Below, in pieces: positions 1-8,947 of a stretch of 15,918 nt of DNA; positions within the stretch are counted from its first letter, which is position 1; every line of letters starts with the position of its first letter. Origin of the DNA: Larix sibirica (taxonomy: Eukaryota; Streptophyta; Pinopsida; Pinales; Pinaceae); NCBI GenBank assembly GCA_004151065.3, contig NWUY0300009592.1, forward strand, positions 23,425 through 39,342, written 5' to 3'. The notes under the pieces were generated by a model. It did not search any database and was not told where the DNA came from. It worked only from the letters and a program-made list of their open reading frames with translations. Position numbers and translations under genes: made by a program.

Positions 1-22
1 CTAAGACTTATGGAAGTCTTAG
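1..22. repeat. perfect 9-bp inverted repeat
   Basis: Bases 1-9 (CTAAGACTT) are the exact reverse complement of 14-22, with a 4-base loop (ATGG). It lies in what I read as the U5 side of a minus-strand LTR cut by the window edge. Its role is unknown; it may be a stem in the retrotransposon transcript or chance. Confidence 0.6.
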
Positions 23-294
23 TAACAATTCAAATGGGAATGCATGAATATGGTGAAAACAATGAATGATAGCAAATAAAATTCTAAATTATGTAAAGCA
101 AATGTAAAGTAAATGCATGAACAATAAATCTAATCTAATGCATTTTTTATCTTTCACAAACAAAGGGTAAGGAAATAATATTTTTCTTTTATTGTATAAA
201 AATGATTTTTACAGTAGAGAGTTACCTTAGAGTAATGGATGCAAATGGGGCCTTGCAACCATGCAGAAGGGGATGCTGCTAGTCTCCAAAGTGT

Positions 295-300
295 TTTATT
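295..300 (-). terminator. putative LTR polyadenylation signal
   Basis: TTTATT on the + strand gives AATAAA on the minus strand, about 155 bases downstream of the minus-strand TATA box. That spacing fits the R region of an LTR. A single hexamer in AT-rich DNA is weak evidence on its own. Confidence 0.35.
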
Positions 301-452
301 GTTCTCCACCAACTACTCAGAAGGTTTCAAAGTCAAATGGGAGTGAAACTTGAACACAAATGTATGGCTCAATGTTTCAGTAAAAATTTTGGCAGAGTGT
401 CCGTAAGGTAGCAAATGGAAAAATTTTGTGTAAAATGGGGACTTTCACCACT

Positions 453-514
453 TATTTATAGAAATAATTTCCCTGGGTTCTTTTCCCATGGCATTGGGCC
501 GACCTTGGTATTGG
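453..514 (-). promoter_or_regulatory. putative LTR promoter: TATA box with upstream CCAAT motifs
   Basis: On the minus strand TATAAATA occupies 460-453. Two CCAAT motifs lie upstream at 497-493 and 514-510 (ATTGG on the + strand). The spacing of about 30-60 bases and the position inside a TG-starting LTR-like segment support a retrotransposon promoter firing leftward. Inference only; no transcript evidence. Confidence 0.45.
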
Positions 515-794
515 CCAATGGTATTTGGGGGTTTCCCTCTCTTTTTTTATTTTTGAATGTTTTTTCCCCATTTTTTATTTTCTTTTTTCATTTTTGGGGA
601 TTTTATCCCTATTTTGGGGGATTTTCTTCCTTTTTGGATGAAATGTGCTTAATTTACCTATTTTTGGAGAGGGAAATAATAATTATGGGCCAATTTGGTT
701 TTAGACTTTAGTATTTTTTGGTAGGTGAAGGTAAAATGTGGAAAAAATGGAAAATTGGATGATGTAGATAGGGAATGAGAATAGTGTGCAATTT

Positions 795-812
795 TTGGGT
801 GTTAACACCCAA
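795..812. repeat. perfect 18-bp palindrome at the gag/LTR junction
   Basis: TTGGGTGTTAACACCCAA equals its own reverse complement over all 18 bases. It spans the point where gag homology (minus strand, ending with Lys-Leu-Gly) meets the TGTTAACACCC start of the nested LTR. The right half of the palindrome (GGG and TT, 808-812) belongs to gag codons, so the symmetry may be an accident of the insertion site or reflect target choice. Confidence 0.75.
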
Positions 813-1245
813 CTTTGAGCACAAAGTATGGAATATATTAGTGAAATATAACACAGTCTGGCCTCTCTCATGGTGAAAAGTTGTCTGTCCCATGTACTGG
901 TCATCATAGCTTTTAGCAGGGTAGAATTTCTCCTTGAGGGCATCAACAAAAGCCATCCAAGTGTGTTCTATCATATATGTCGTAGAATCATCTCTGGTAT
1001 GTCTCTCTACTAGTAACTATCCCGCCAATATTTGACATGGGGGAGGAACTTAAGGAGTATGAAGGTGATCTTCTCCTATTGGAAAAGTTTTGAATATAGT
1101 AATCACCATCTAACAAATTTAACAATTTATCTGAAGCATCAACATCTATCTGGCCTTCACATAAACTAATGTCAAAGTTAACTTGTACCTTGAAGGGTGT
1201 TGTACCTTTGAAATGATTTCTAGTTGAAGGTGTCTCCACCACCAC
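808..1245 (-). pseudogene. LTR retrotransposon gag remnant (Retrotrans_gag type)
   Basis: This is a decayed N-terminal part of a plant gag capsid protein, which in intact elements packages element RNA in the cytoplasm. Three blocks in different frames read through the conserved order. Block one (1245-1078) contains FKVQVNFDISLCEGQID and a leucine-rich stretch. Block two (1075-1013) reads EKITFILLKFLPHVKYWRD. Block three (about 962-807) contains TWMAFVDALKEKFYP, a DDQYM motif, an ERGQTVLYFTNIFHTL segment and finally Lys-Leu-Gly. The W..F...L...F.P and R.QTV..F...FH.L pattern is what I know from gag of plant Ty3-type elements. There are at least two frame changes and several stops, including tandem stops after block two. 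Homology ends sharply at 808 where the nested LTR begins. No gag C-terminal part, zinc knuckle or pol gene is visible. The start at 1245 is only the first in-frame Met; the original start is not certain. Family assignment is from remembered patterns, not from a search. Confidence 0.75.
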
Positions 1246-1485
1246 TAGAATTTGTCAAAGGATATAGAAAAAAATATCCATCATCTTGTTCCTCTATCGT
1301 GATAGGGATTCTTTAACCAACAACTTAATAGGATATCCTACTCCATCATCTCTCTTTTCTTCCACTATGTGTGGTTGCTTGGGTCAGTGAGAGAATCTTT
1401 CCCCAATCTAAATTAGTTTAATACCCAACTCATGATACTTGGATCTCGTTGGTGACATGCATCAAGAAATAATAAAGAGTAGATT
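1246..1485 (-). other. untranslated leader of the minus-strand LTR retrotransposon
   Basis: The 240 bases between the gag remnant and the primer-binding site contain no open frame I can relate to gag and have stops in all minus-strand frames. Position between primer-binding site and gag makes this the element's leader by inference. Confidence 0.5.
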
Positions 1486-1497
1486 GCTCAGATACCA
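1486..1497 (-). other. retrotransposon primer-binding site (initiator tRNA-Met type)
   Basis: On the minus strand the sequence is TGGTATCTGAGC. The plant initiator tRNA-Met complement used as primer-binding site by most plant LTR elements is TGGTATCAGAGC, so 11 of 12 positions agree. It lies one base from the TG/CA boundary at 1499, the distance expected between an LTR and its primer-binding site, and upstream of gag in the same orientation. The single mismatch fits an old copy. Confidence 0.75.
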
Positions 1498-3417
1498 TTG
1501 ATCTCCAGATTATTTAGAGAATGAAATGAAGGCATAAATATAAAATGAAAAAACACACAAAATGATGTTGCAAATACCACAGTACTATAGTAAAACCCAA
1601 GTTCTATTAATGAATGAAATGGAGAAATATTGTAAACAACAAAGAAATACAAACAAGCTAGAATGGTGGTAAATTATCTTTGAAGAGAGATGTATCAATT
1701 GTGCTCATTTTCAAGAAGACAATTACAAGAGTCCAAAAATTGCCATTTAACATAAAATGCTAAACCCTATGAAGAAAAATCCCTAAATATCCAAAACCCT
1801 AATTGTTGTGAGGGTAAACATCATAGTTCTAACAAGAAAAGTGCTTTCCCTGGTAAGTGGGTTAGGTTCATTGACAGATAAACAAAAGAAACACTTCTAC
1901 TTTTCCCTAGATTCTACATGCATGGTAAGCAAAATATTTTTTGAGAAGAAAGTAAAGTGCACTTATTAACAAAACTTTTCCAATGGATTTTTCAAGCTTG
2001 GATCCTTGTATTCTTCCCACACCTAAGTCTTGCAAATGCACCTACACAAAAATAAACAACAAACCTTCCTCATTCCTTTTAACAAATAACAATCATGCAT
2101 AAAGAAACTACTCTATTCATAGCTCCAAACAAACATGACATGTATCTTGGGGGAAGGAGTTGGGGGAGTGAATCAATTTGTATTAATTACTTAGAAGACT
2201 ATATTACTTACAAGCCTTTGATCATTCTTGATTTACTTCCCTTCTCCAGAGTATGGGTTCCGTCCTTTTCCCCTAGACTCAATCAAAATCTCTGAACAAC
2301 AAAAGTGTTTTTCTCTCGAATATAATACTCCTCTTCAACCTTTGGCCTAACCTTGTCCAACCTTTGTATCTTCAACCAAAAAATTTATTTTATAGTTTTG
2401 GATTAGGTCTAAAATGGGTGATGATTACAAAGCACATGCTTTGCATGCACTACAAATCCCTTCCATGCACAATGAAATTCAGTTTAAATCCTTCCACACT
2501 TTTTATTATTTCTTTTCTTAATTTGGAGACGTGGTCGCACCTTATGGGATCAATGTAGTGACCATATGAGTATGGTCACACCTTTTAGGTTTAATGTCAT
2601 GACTATTCTCCTTTCTCCCTATGAAAGTATCGACTAGTCTCCAATTAACTACAAATTTCATTGTTTCAAAGTCAAATTTTGGTATAAAATATGTCTTGAT
2701 GTCCATGGTAATACTTTTCCATAAAGGACGCCAAATATCATTAAAACACTAACCTTGGGGGATGAAGCAACAAAAGGAATGTGAGCATTGATGAGTCTAG
2801 TTGATACACCAACCTTCCAAGGCCACAACTTCCACATATAAACTCTACTTGTGGCACATGATAGCTCATTGGAAATATATCAAAGTGCATAACAATTTTA
2901 GTCAACCAGTAGGTTTGTGAATGGAAATCCATCACAATGCCAAAAACCATTGTTTAGGGCTTAAAAAATGCCCTGGAAGTGTAAGACCAAAAAAATTGTA
3001 GAAAATTTGCCAAGATGGAGAACCATTCCAAGTGGAATAGGTGGGTGGCCACCAATATCCACTTGGATCATCCATCTTCATATGTGCATACTCATCATGA
3101 AAAAATCGAGTTTAATCCATACACCATGCACCCCACATCACTTGAATCATCCCCAAACATGGTTTAAACACTTTAATTTAACCTTGAAAGCTGAAAAAGT
3201 AGTTAGGCTTTTGCTAGAGAAAAATTATGTATAGAGCTAGAAAGCATGAAATGTTTTGTTAAGTGTTATTGATATATTGGAGCTTTTTTCAAAGTAGGTT
3301 GTCCCCTCGAATAGGCTTGTGAACACTTCTAGATTATCAATACAAGGGTTATACTTTGTATATTTTATATCATTGTCTCTTTTATTTATGTTTATGAAAT
3401 TAGTATTTCTTTAATAA

Positions 3418-3438
3418 TTTCTCATTTCTCATTTCTCA
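3418..3438. repeat. short tandem repeat, TTTCTCA x3
   Basis: Three exact heptamer copies in LTR copy A; the same tract is at 7027-7047 in copy B. Confidence 0.85.
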
Positions 3439-4090
3439 TTATTTTTGTTAGTTAAATGAATTTTATAATCCTTCCCAATCTATTGCTTTACGATAAAACC
3501 ACATCTTGAAAAAAAGAAACCATAAAAAGTCTATATAAGTTGGGAAAAAGCATACTTATTTAAAGAAAATCTTATTCCCTCTTTTGAAGATGCTTATTGT
3601 ATGAAGAATAACATTCAATATAGTTAAATACTCAAAATTATGTTGGGTTCACCATAATGCATTCAATTTTAAATAGAACATAGGAAATATTTTTGAAATG
3701 TATATCAAATAGTATTGAATTTTTTAATTTATGGAAATGAATGAAAATTATACTAAATGAAACATTTTTTTTATTAGATTGTTTGTTTTTTTTATTGGTA
3801 AATTACAATGGAGGTCTTGGATATTCGATTGTTTGTGCACTAGTTTTGTGAATTTGTACTTTTTAATAATTATATATTTATAATAATGTTTTAGTTTAAT
3901 ATAAATTCACATTGCACAAATTTATCTATTTAATTTGTATATAAAATATAATTAAATATATAAAAAAAACAAGACTAAATAAAGTGTGACCATGTTATTA
4001 GGAAAAAAAAAGATTAACTAAATAATAATTCATGTTATGAAATTAAATTAAAACAAATAAAATATTAAGTCAGGTTATGAAGTGAAGTTT

Positions 4091-4115
4091 ATATATATAT
4101 ATATATATATATATA
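4091..4115. repeat. AT dinucleotide microsatellite, 25 bases
   Basis: Uninterrupted AT run in LTR copy A. The equivalent tract at 7700-7724 in copy B has the same length, which is notable because such runs normally change length quickly. A second shorter AT run follows about 15 bases further on in each copy. Confidence 0.9.
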
Positions 4116-4809
4116 ACTTAACCTTTCATATATATATATAAAAGATTATATAAATCTTGATCCAGTATCATGAAGTTACATTCTTATTTTTAAAGAGAAG
4201 AATGATGTAAAAATAGCAACCCCTACATCCAACGACAATTGAACATTTTTTCTCCTTAAGAAAGGAAACTTTGAAAGAGTGTTAAAACAAAAGTAGAGAT
4301 GAGAAGACCAAAAGATGTGAAGGGAGGGAAAGCTGAAAGGTTTGTCACCATTAGAAAAATTGTTTAATGATCTTTGACCACTTTTTTTAAGGCACGTTAT
4401 GCTTAGTTTAATTAATTTAATTTTTATTTCATTTTAAGCGACCAATGAGAGCGAGTGCGTTGGAAGTAAGTACATCAATAAAGTATCTTTGAAAAAGTTA
4501 TAAATTTGCATAAAAAATTGATAAGACAAAGAGAGGAAGACTTGTACCAAAGATTATGAAAAAGCGTATGACAGTGAAGGTTGATGGGAGCTTGTTAATA
4601 AGGGATTGGACAACATGGTAAGCAAAGTATCCTGTTTTTACTTAGTTTAATTTGTAATTTGGAAAGTTTTTTCTTTTAATATTTTATAAGTGTATACATT
4701 TATTATTTAGTGAGTGGAAGTTTGTGGAAATAATTTATTAAAATATATTGAATAGACATTTTACTCATTATTTCAAAAATAAAAAATTGAAAAACACAAT
4801 AACTAAGTA

Positions 4810-4841
4810 AATACTTTTACAAACCAATACTTTTACAAACC
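4810..4841. repeat. 16-bp tandem duplication
   Basis: AATACTTTTACAAACC is present twice head to tail in copy A, and again at 8419-8450 in copy B. Confidence 0.9.
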
Positions 4842-4851
4842 ATTGTTGTAA

Positions 4852-4909
4852 TTTTGTTATAGTTATTAAAATTTATTATATTTTGTTATAATTATTAAAA
4901 TTTATTATT
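4852..4909. repeat. 29-bp tandem duplication, imperfect
   Basis: Two adjacent units beginning TTTTGTTATA differ at two positions, one of them the last base of the unit. The equivalent in copy B is at 8461-8518. AT-rich, no coding meaning seen. Confidence 0.8.
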
Positions 4910-4967
4910 TAATGAATAAGTTTTATTGATTGATTTAGTAATTTGACTATTTTAAAAATAGAATGTT

Positions 4968-4997
4968 TATAAGTTATATAGGTAGATATAACTTATA
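4968..4997. repeat. perfect 12-bp inverted repeat with 6-base loop
   Basis: TATAAGTTATAT at 4968-4979 is the exact reverse complement of 4986-4997. Copy B has it at 8577-8588 and 8595-8606. It lies about 90 bases from the outer LTR end, i.e. near the start of U3 on the minus strand. It may be a small foldback or simply AT-rich chance. Confidence 0.75.
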
Positions 4998-5088
4998 GGT
5001 ATTTATTTGTTTTAATTAGTAAAAAGAAGAAAATCAACATTGTTAAAATAAGAACAAATTTTCACAATCTTCAAAGTAAAATAGGGCA

Positions 5089-5109
5089 TTGGATANTATT
5101 TTGAGTTTG
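5089..5109. other. junction between the two LTR copies, containing the only N
   Basis: After the CA end of copy A come seven bases, TTGGATA (5089-5095), that also follow copy B at 8698-8704, then N at 5096 and 13 bases seen nowhere else in the window, then TG of copy B. The five bases left of copy B (GTTTG) do not match the five to its right (TTGGA), so copy B does not look like a clean solo LTR with a target-site duplication. An N exactly where two near-identical copies meet suggests a contig join. Confidence 0.8.
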
Positions 5110-8100
5110 TGATCTAGATTATTTAGAGAATGAAATGAAGGCATAAATATAAAATGAAAAAACACACAAAATGATGTTGCAAATACCACAGTACTATAGT
5201 AAAACCCAAGTTCTATTAATGAATGAAATGGAGAAATATTGTAAACAACAAAGAAATACAAACAAGCTAGAATGGTGGTAAATTATCTTTGAAGAGAGAT
5301 GTATCAATTGTGCTCATTTTCAAGAAGACAATTACAAGAGTCCAAAAATTGCCATTTAACATAAAATGCTAAACCCTATGAAGAAAAATCCCTAAATATC
5401 CAAAACCCTAATTGTTGTGAGGGTAAACATCATAGTTCTAACAAGAAAAGTGCTTTCCCTGGTAAGTGGGTTAGGTTCATTGACAGATAAACAAAAGAAA
5501 CACTTCTACTTTTCCCTAGATTCTACATGCATGGTAAGCAAAATATTTTTTGAGAAGAAAGTAAAGTGCACTTATTAACAAAACTTTTCCAATGGATTTT
5601 TCAAGCTTGGATCCTTGTATTCTTCCCACACCTAAGTCTTGCAAATGCACCTACACAAAAATAAACAACAAACCTTCCTCATTCCTTTTAACAAATAACA
5701 ATCATGCATAAAGAAACTACTCTATTCATAGCTCCAAACAAACATGACATGTATCTTGGGGGAAGGAGTTGGGGGAGTGAATCAATTTGTATTAATTACT
5801 TAGAAGACTATATTACTTACAAGCCTTTGATCATTCTTGATTTACTTCCCTTCTCCAGAGTATGGGTTCCGTCCTTTTCCCCTAGACTCAATCAAAATCT
5901 CTGAACAACAAAAGTGTTTTTCTCTCGAATATAATACTCCTCTTCAACCTTTGGCCTAACCTTGTCCAACCTTTGTATCTTCAACCAAAAAATTTATTTT
6001 ATAGTTTTGGATTAGGTCTAAAATGGGTGATGATTACAAAGCACATGCTTTGCATGCACTACAAATCCCTTCCATGCACAATGAAATTCAGTTTAAATCC
6101 TTCCACACTTTTTATTATTTCTTTTCTTAATTTGGAGACGTGGTCGCACCTTATGGGATCAATGTAGTGACCATATGAGTATGGTCACACCTTTTAGGTT
6201 TAATGTCATGACTATTCTCCTTTCTCCCTATGAAAGTATCGACTAGTCTCCAATTAACTACAAATTTCATTGTTTCAAAGTCAAATTTTGGTATAAAATA
6301 TGTCTTGATGTCCATGGTAATACTTTTCCATAAAGGACGCCAAATATCATTAAAACACTAACCTTGGGGGATGAAGCAACAAAAGGAATGTGAGCATTGA
6401 TGAGTCTAGTTGATACACCAACCTTCCAAGGCCACAACTTCCACATATAAACTCTACTTGTGGCACATGATAGCTCATTGGAAATATATCAAAGTGCATA
6501 ACAATTTTAGTCAACCAGTAGGTTTGTGAATGGAAATCCATCACAATGCCAAAAACCATTGTTTAGGGCTTAAAAAATGCCCTGGAAGTGTAAGACCAAA
6601 AAAATTGTAGAAAATTTGCCAAGATGGAGAACCATTCTAAGTGGAATAGGGGGGTGGCCACCAATATCCACTTGGATCATCCATCTTCATATGTGCATAC
6701 TCATCATGAAAAAATCGAGTTTAATCCATACACCATGCACCCCACATCACTTGAATCATCCCCAAACATGGTTTAAACACTTTAATTTAACCTTGAAAGC
6801 TGAAAAAGTAGTTAGGCTTTTGCTAGAGAAAAATTATGTATAGAGCTAGAAAGCATGAAATGTTTTGTTAAGTGTTATTGATATATTGGAGCTTTTTTCA
6901 AAGTAGGTTGTCCCCTCGAATAGGCTTGTGAACACTTCTAGATTATCAATACAAGGGTTATACTTTGTATATTTTATATCATTGTCTCTTTTATTTATGT
7001 TTATGAAATTAGTATTTCTTTAATAATTTCTCATTTCTCATTTCTCATTATTTTTGTTAGTTAAATGAATTTTATAATCCTTCCCAATCTATTGCTTTAC
7101 GATAAAACCACATCTTGAAAAAAAGAAACCATAAAAAGTCTATATAAGTTGGGAAAAAGCATACTTATTTAAAGAAAATCTTATTCCCTCTTTTGAAGAT
7201 GCTTATTGTATGAAGAATAACATTCAATATAGTTAAATACTCAAAATTATGTTGGGTTCACCATAATGCATTCAATTTTAAATAGAACATAGGAAATATT
7301 TTTGAAATGTATATCAAATAGTATTGAATTTTTTAATTTATGGAAATGAATGAAAATTATACTAAATGAAACATTTTTTTTATTAGATTGTTTGTTTTTT
7401 TTATTGGTAAATTACAATGGAGGTCTTGGATATTCGATTGTTTGTGCACTAGTTTTGTGAATTTGTACTTTTTAATAATTATATATTTATAATAATGTTT
7501 TAGTTTAATATAAATTCACATTGCACAAATTTATCTATTTAATTTGTATATAAAATATAATTAAATATATAAAAAAAACAAGACTAAATAAAGTGTGACC
7601 ATGTTATTAGGAAAAAAAAAGATTAACTAAATAATAATTCATGTTATGAAATTAAATTAAAACAAATAAAATATTAAGTCAGGTTATGAAGTGAAGTTTA
7701 TATATATATATATATATATATATAACTTAACCTTTCATATATATATATAAAAGATTATATAAATCTTGATCCAGTATCATGAAGTTACATTCTTATTTTT
7801 AAAGAGAAGAATGATGTAAAAATAGCAACCCCTACATCCAACGACAATTGAACATTTTTTCTCCTTAAGAAAGGAAACTTTGAAAGAGTGTTAAAACAAA
7901 AGTAGAGATGAGAAGACCAAAAGATGTGAAGGGAGGGAAAGCTGAAAGGTTTGTCACCATTAGAAAAATTGTTTAATGATCTTTGACCACTTTTTTTAAG
8001 GCACGTTATGCTTAGATTAATTAATTTAATTTTTATTACATTTTAAGCGACCAATGAGAGCGAGTGCGTTGGAAGTAAGTACATCAATAAAGTATCTTTG

Positions 8101-8697
8101 AAAAAGTTATAAATTTGCATAAAAAATTGATAAGACAAAGAGAGGAAGACTTGTACCAAAGATTATGAAAAAGCGTATGACAGTGAAGGTTGATGGGAGC
8201 TTGTTAATAAGGGATTGGACAACATGGTAAGCAAAGTATCCTGTTTTTACTTAGTTTAATTTGTAATTTGGAAAGTTTTTTCTTTTAATATTTTATAAGT
8301 GTATACATTTATTATTTAGTGAGTGGAAGTTTGTGGAAATAATTTATTAAAATATATTGAATAGACATTTTACTCATTATTTCAAAAATAAAAAATTGAA
8401 AAACACAATAACTAAGTAAATACTTTTACAAACCAATACTTTTACAAACCATTGTTGTAATTTTGTTATAGTTATTAAAATTTATTATATTTTGTTATAA
8501 TTATTAAAATTTATTATTTAATGAATAAGTTTTATTGATTGATTTAGTAATTTGACTATTTTAAAAATAGAATGTTTATAAGTTATATAGGTAGATATAA
8601 CTTATAGGTATTTATTTGTTTTAATTAGTAAAAAGAAGAAAATCAACATTGTTAAAATAAGAACAAATTTTCACAATCTTCAAAGTAAAATAGGGCA
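5110..8697 (-). mobile_element. long LTR of the minus-strand retrotransposon, copy B
   Basis: Second copy of the 3.6-kb LTR, TGATCT (5110) to GGGCA (8697). Unlike copy A it has no primer-binding site or gag on its left. Its right edge joins a decayed LINE reading frame (His-Trp-Ile-Val-Pro-Lys across 8696-8713), which shows that the element, or its duplicate, sits inside older retrotransposon DNA. One short frame (6577-6843) differs from its counterpart in copy A by a Pro-to-Leu change, with no functional meaning apparent. If the duplication is an assembly artefact, this is the same LTR as copy A. Confidence 0.55.
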
Positions 8698-8698
8698 T

Positions 8699-8947
8699 TG
8701 GATAGTTCCTAAAATGTCATGGGATGAAAGAAATTGTCATCTTTGTGACACAAAAAATATTGAAGATGAAAATCGCTTTCTCAGAGAATGTCCTTCGTAC
8801 ACCCACATTAGAGCGCAATTTCAAAATATTTGCTACAATACTGATCTAATTCCTAATGTTTCAACTCATCTCAACTATGGTGATTTAGGAATGCTTCCCT
8901 TAAATCTTTTTTAGTATACAAATAAAATTCTAAAGAAAACCACTTGA
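8699..8947 (+). pseudogene. C-terminal zinc-knuckle remnant of a non-LTR retrotransposon reverse transcriptase
   Basis: From 8699 the frame reads Trp-Ile-Val-Pro-Lys-Met-Ser-Trp-Asp-Glu-Arg, then CHLCDTKNIEDENRFLRECP, YTHIRAQF and a further leucine-rich stretch to a stop at 8912-8914; recognisable residues (Asn-Lys-Ile-Leu-Lys) continue in the same frame past the stop to about 8947. C..C....IEDE.HFL..CP.Y...R..F is the pattern I know from the end of many LINE reverse transcriptases, where it is thought to bind nucleic acid. Here the usual His before Phe is Arg (codon CGC at 8774), so the putative zinc site is broken. The Met at 8714 is internal, not a start. The 5' part of the LINE is absent because the 3.6-kb LTR sits directly to the left. 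The family is recognised from memory; certainty about the LINE clade is low. Confidence 0.65.

Larger units (their letters stand above)
1..807 (-). mobile_element. partial LTR of a nested LTR retrotransposon (element 2)
   Basis: Read on the minus strand, this stretch begins at 807 with TGTTAACACCC, a typical LTR start (TGTTA), exactly where recognisable gag homology of the neighbouring element stops. It then shows the expected order of LTR parts: a U3-like region, two CCAAT motifs, a TATA box (TATAAATA at 460-453), and a polyadenylation hexamer AATAAA (300-295). The distal end and any internal region are outside the window, so it could be a solo LTR, a complete element or a fragment, and no target-site duplication can be tested. 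The short open frame on the opposite strand at 415-711 is low-complexity (rich in Phe, Gly and Leu) and I do not regard it as a gene. The element boundary and orientation are inference from these signals; no coding region of element 2 is visible. Confidence 0.5.
1499..5088 (-). mobile_element. long LTR of the minus-strand retrotransposon, copy A
   Basis: This is the segment that the primer-binding site abuts, so by position it is the 5' LTR of the gag-bearing element. On the + strand it starts TGATCTCC (1499) and ends GGGCA (5088), giving TG...CA on either strand and a length near 3590 bp, long for a plant LTR but within the known range. It contains no recognised protein: the short open frames inside (for example 2095-2295, 2364-2558, 2968-3234) recur in copy B only because the DNA is repeated and show no domain I know. 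The interior is strongly AT-rich between about 3400 and 5000. No clear TATA box or poly(A) site could be singled out. It might instead be a shorter LTR carrying other insertions; the boundary calls rest on the primer-binding site, TG/CA ends and the repeat edges. Confidence 0.55.
1499..8704. repeat. tandem direct duplication of about 3.6 kb, offset 3609 bp
   Basis: Bases 1507-5095 recur at 5116-8704. Differences I noticed are four substitutions (3029 C/6638 T, 3042 T/6651 G, 4407 T/8016 A, 4429 T/8038 A); upstream, TGATCTCC at 1499 corresponds to TGATCT at 5110, a 2-bp indel. The dinucleotide run of 25 bases has the same length in both. The copies are separated by about 20 bases including the only N. 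My comparison was by eye and may have missed a few changes. It may be a real tandem duplication, or one locus (two alleles) placed twice by the assembler. Confidence 0.95.

Noticed and set aside
415-711. 98-codon open frame on the + strand
   Set aside because: Low-complexity Phe/Gly/Leu translation of T- and G-runs, antisense to the putative LTR promoter region; no domain or codon pattern of a gene.
1761-1802. Telomere-like strings (TAAACCCTA, AAACCCTAA) suggesting interstitial telomere repeat
   Set aside because: Only isolated single copies, not a tandem array; similar strings occur by chance in plant DNA.
2095-3234. Short open frames (2095-2295, 2364-2558, 2741-2950, 2968-3234) that recur 3609 bases later with almost identical proteins
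   Set aside because: Their apparent conservation comes entirely from the near-identical DNA duplication. No domain is recognisable, both strands are equally open, and differences are too few to show selection.
5110-8697. Copy B as a solo LTR
   Set aside because: Flanking five-base strings (GTTTG on the left, TTGGA on the right) do not form a target-site duplication.
1499-8704. Tandem pair read as an integrated two-LTR circle junction
   Set aside because: Such a junction would join LTR ends directly or with a few bases; here copy A carries seven bases of the same host flank as copy B, plus an N, which fits duplication or misassembly better.
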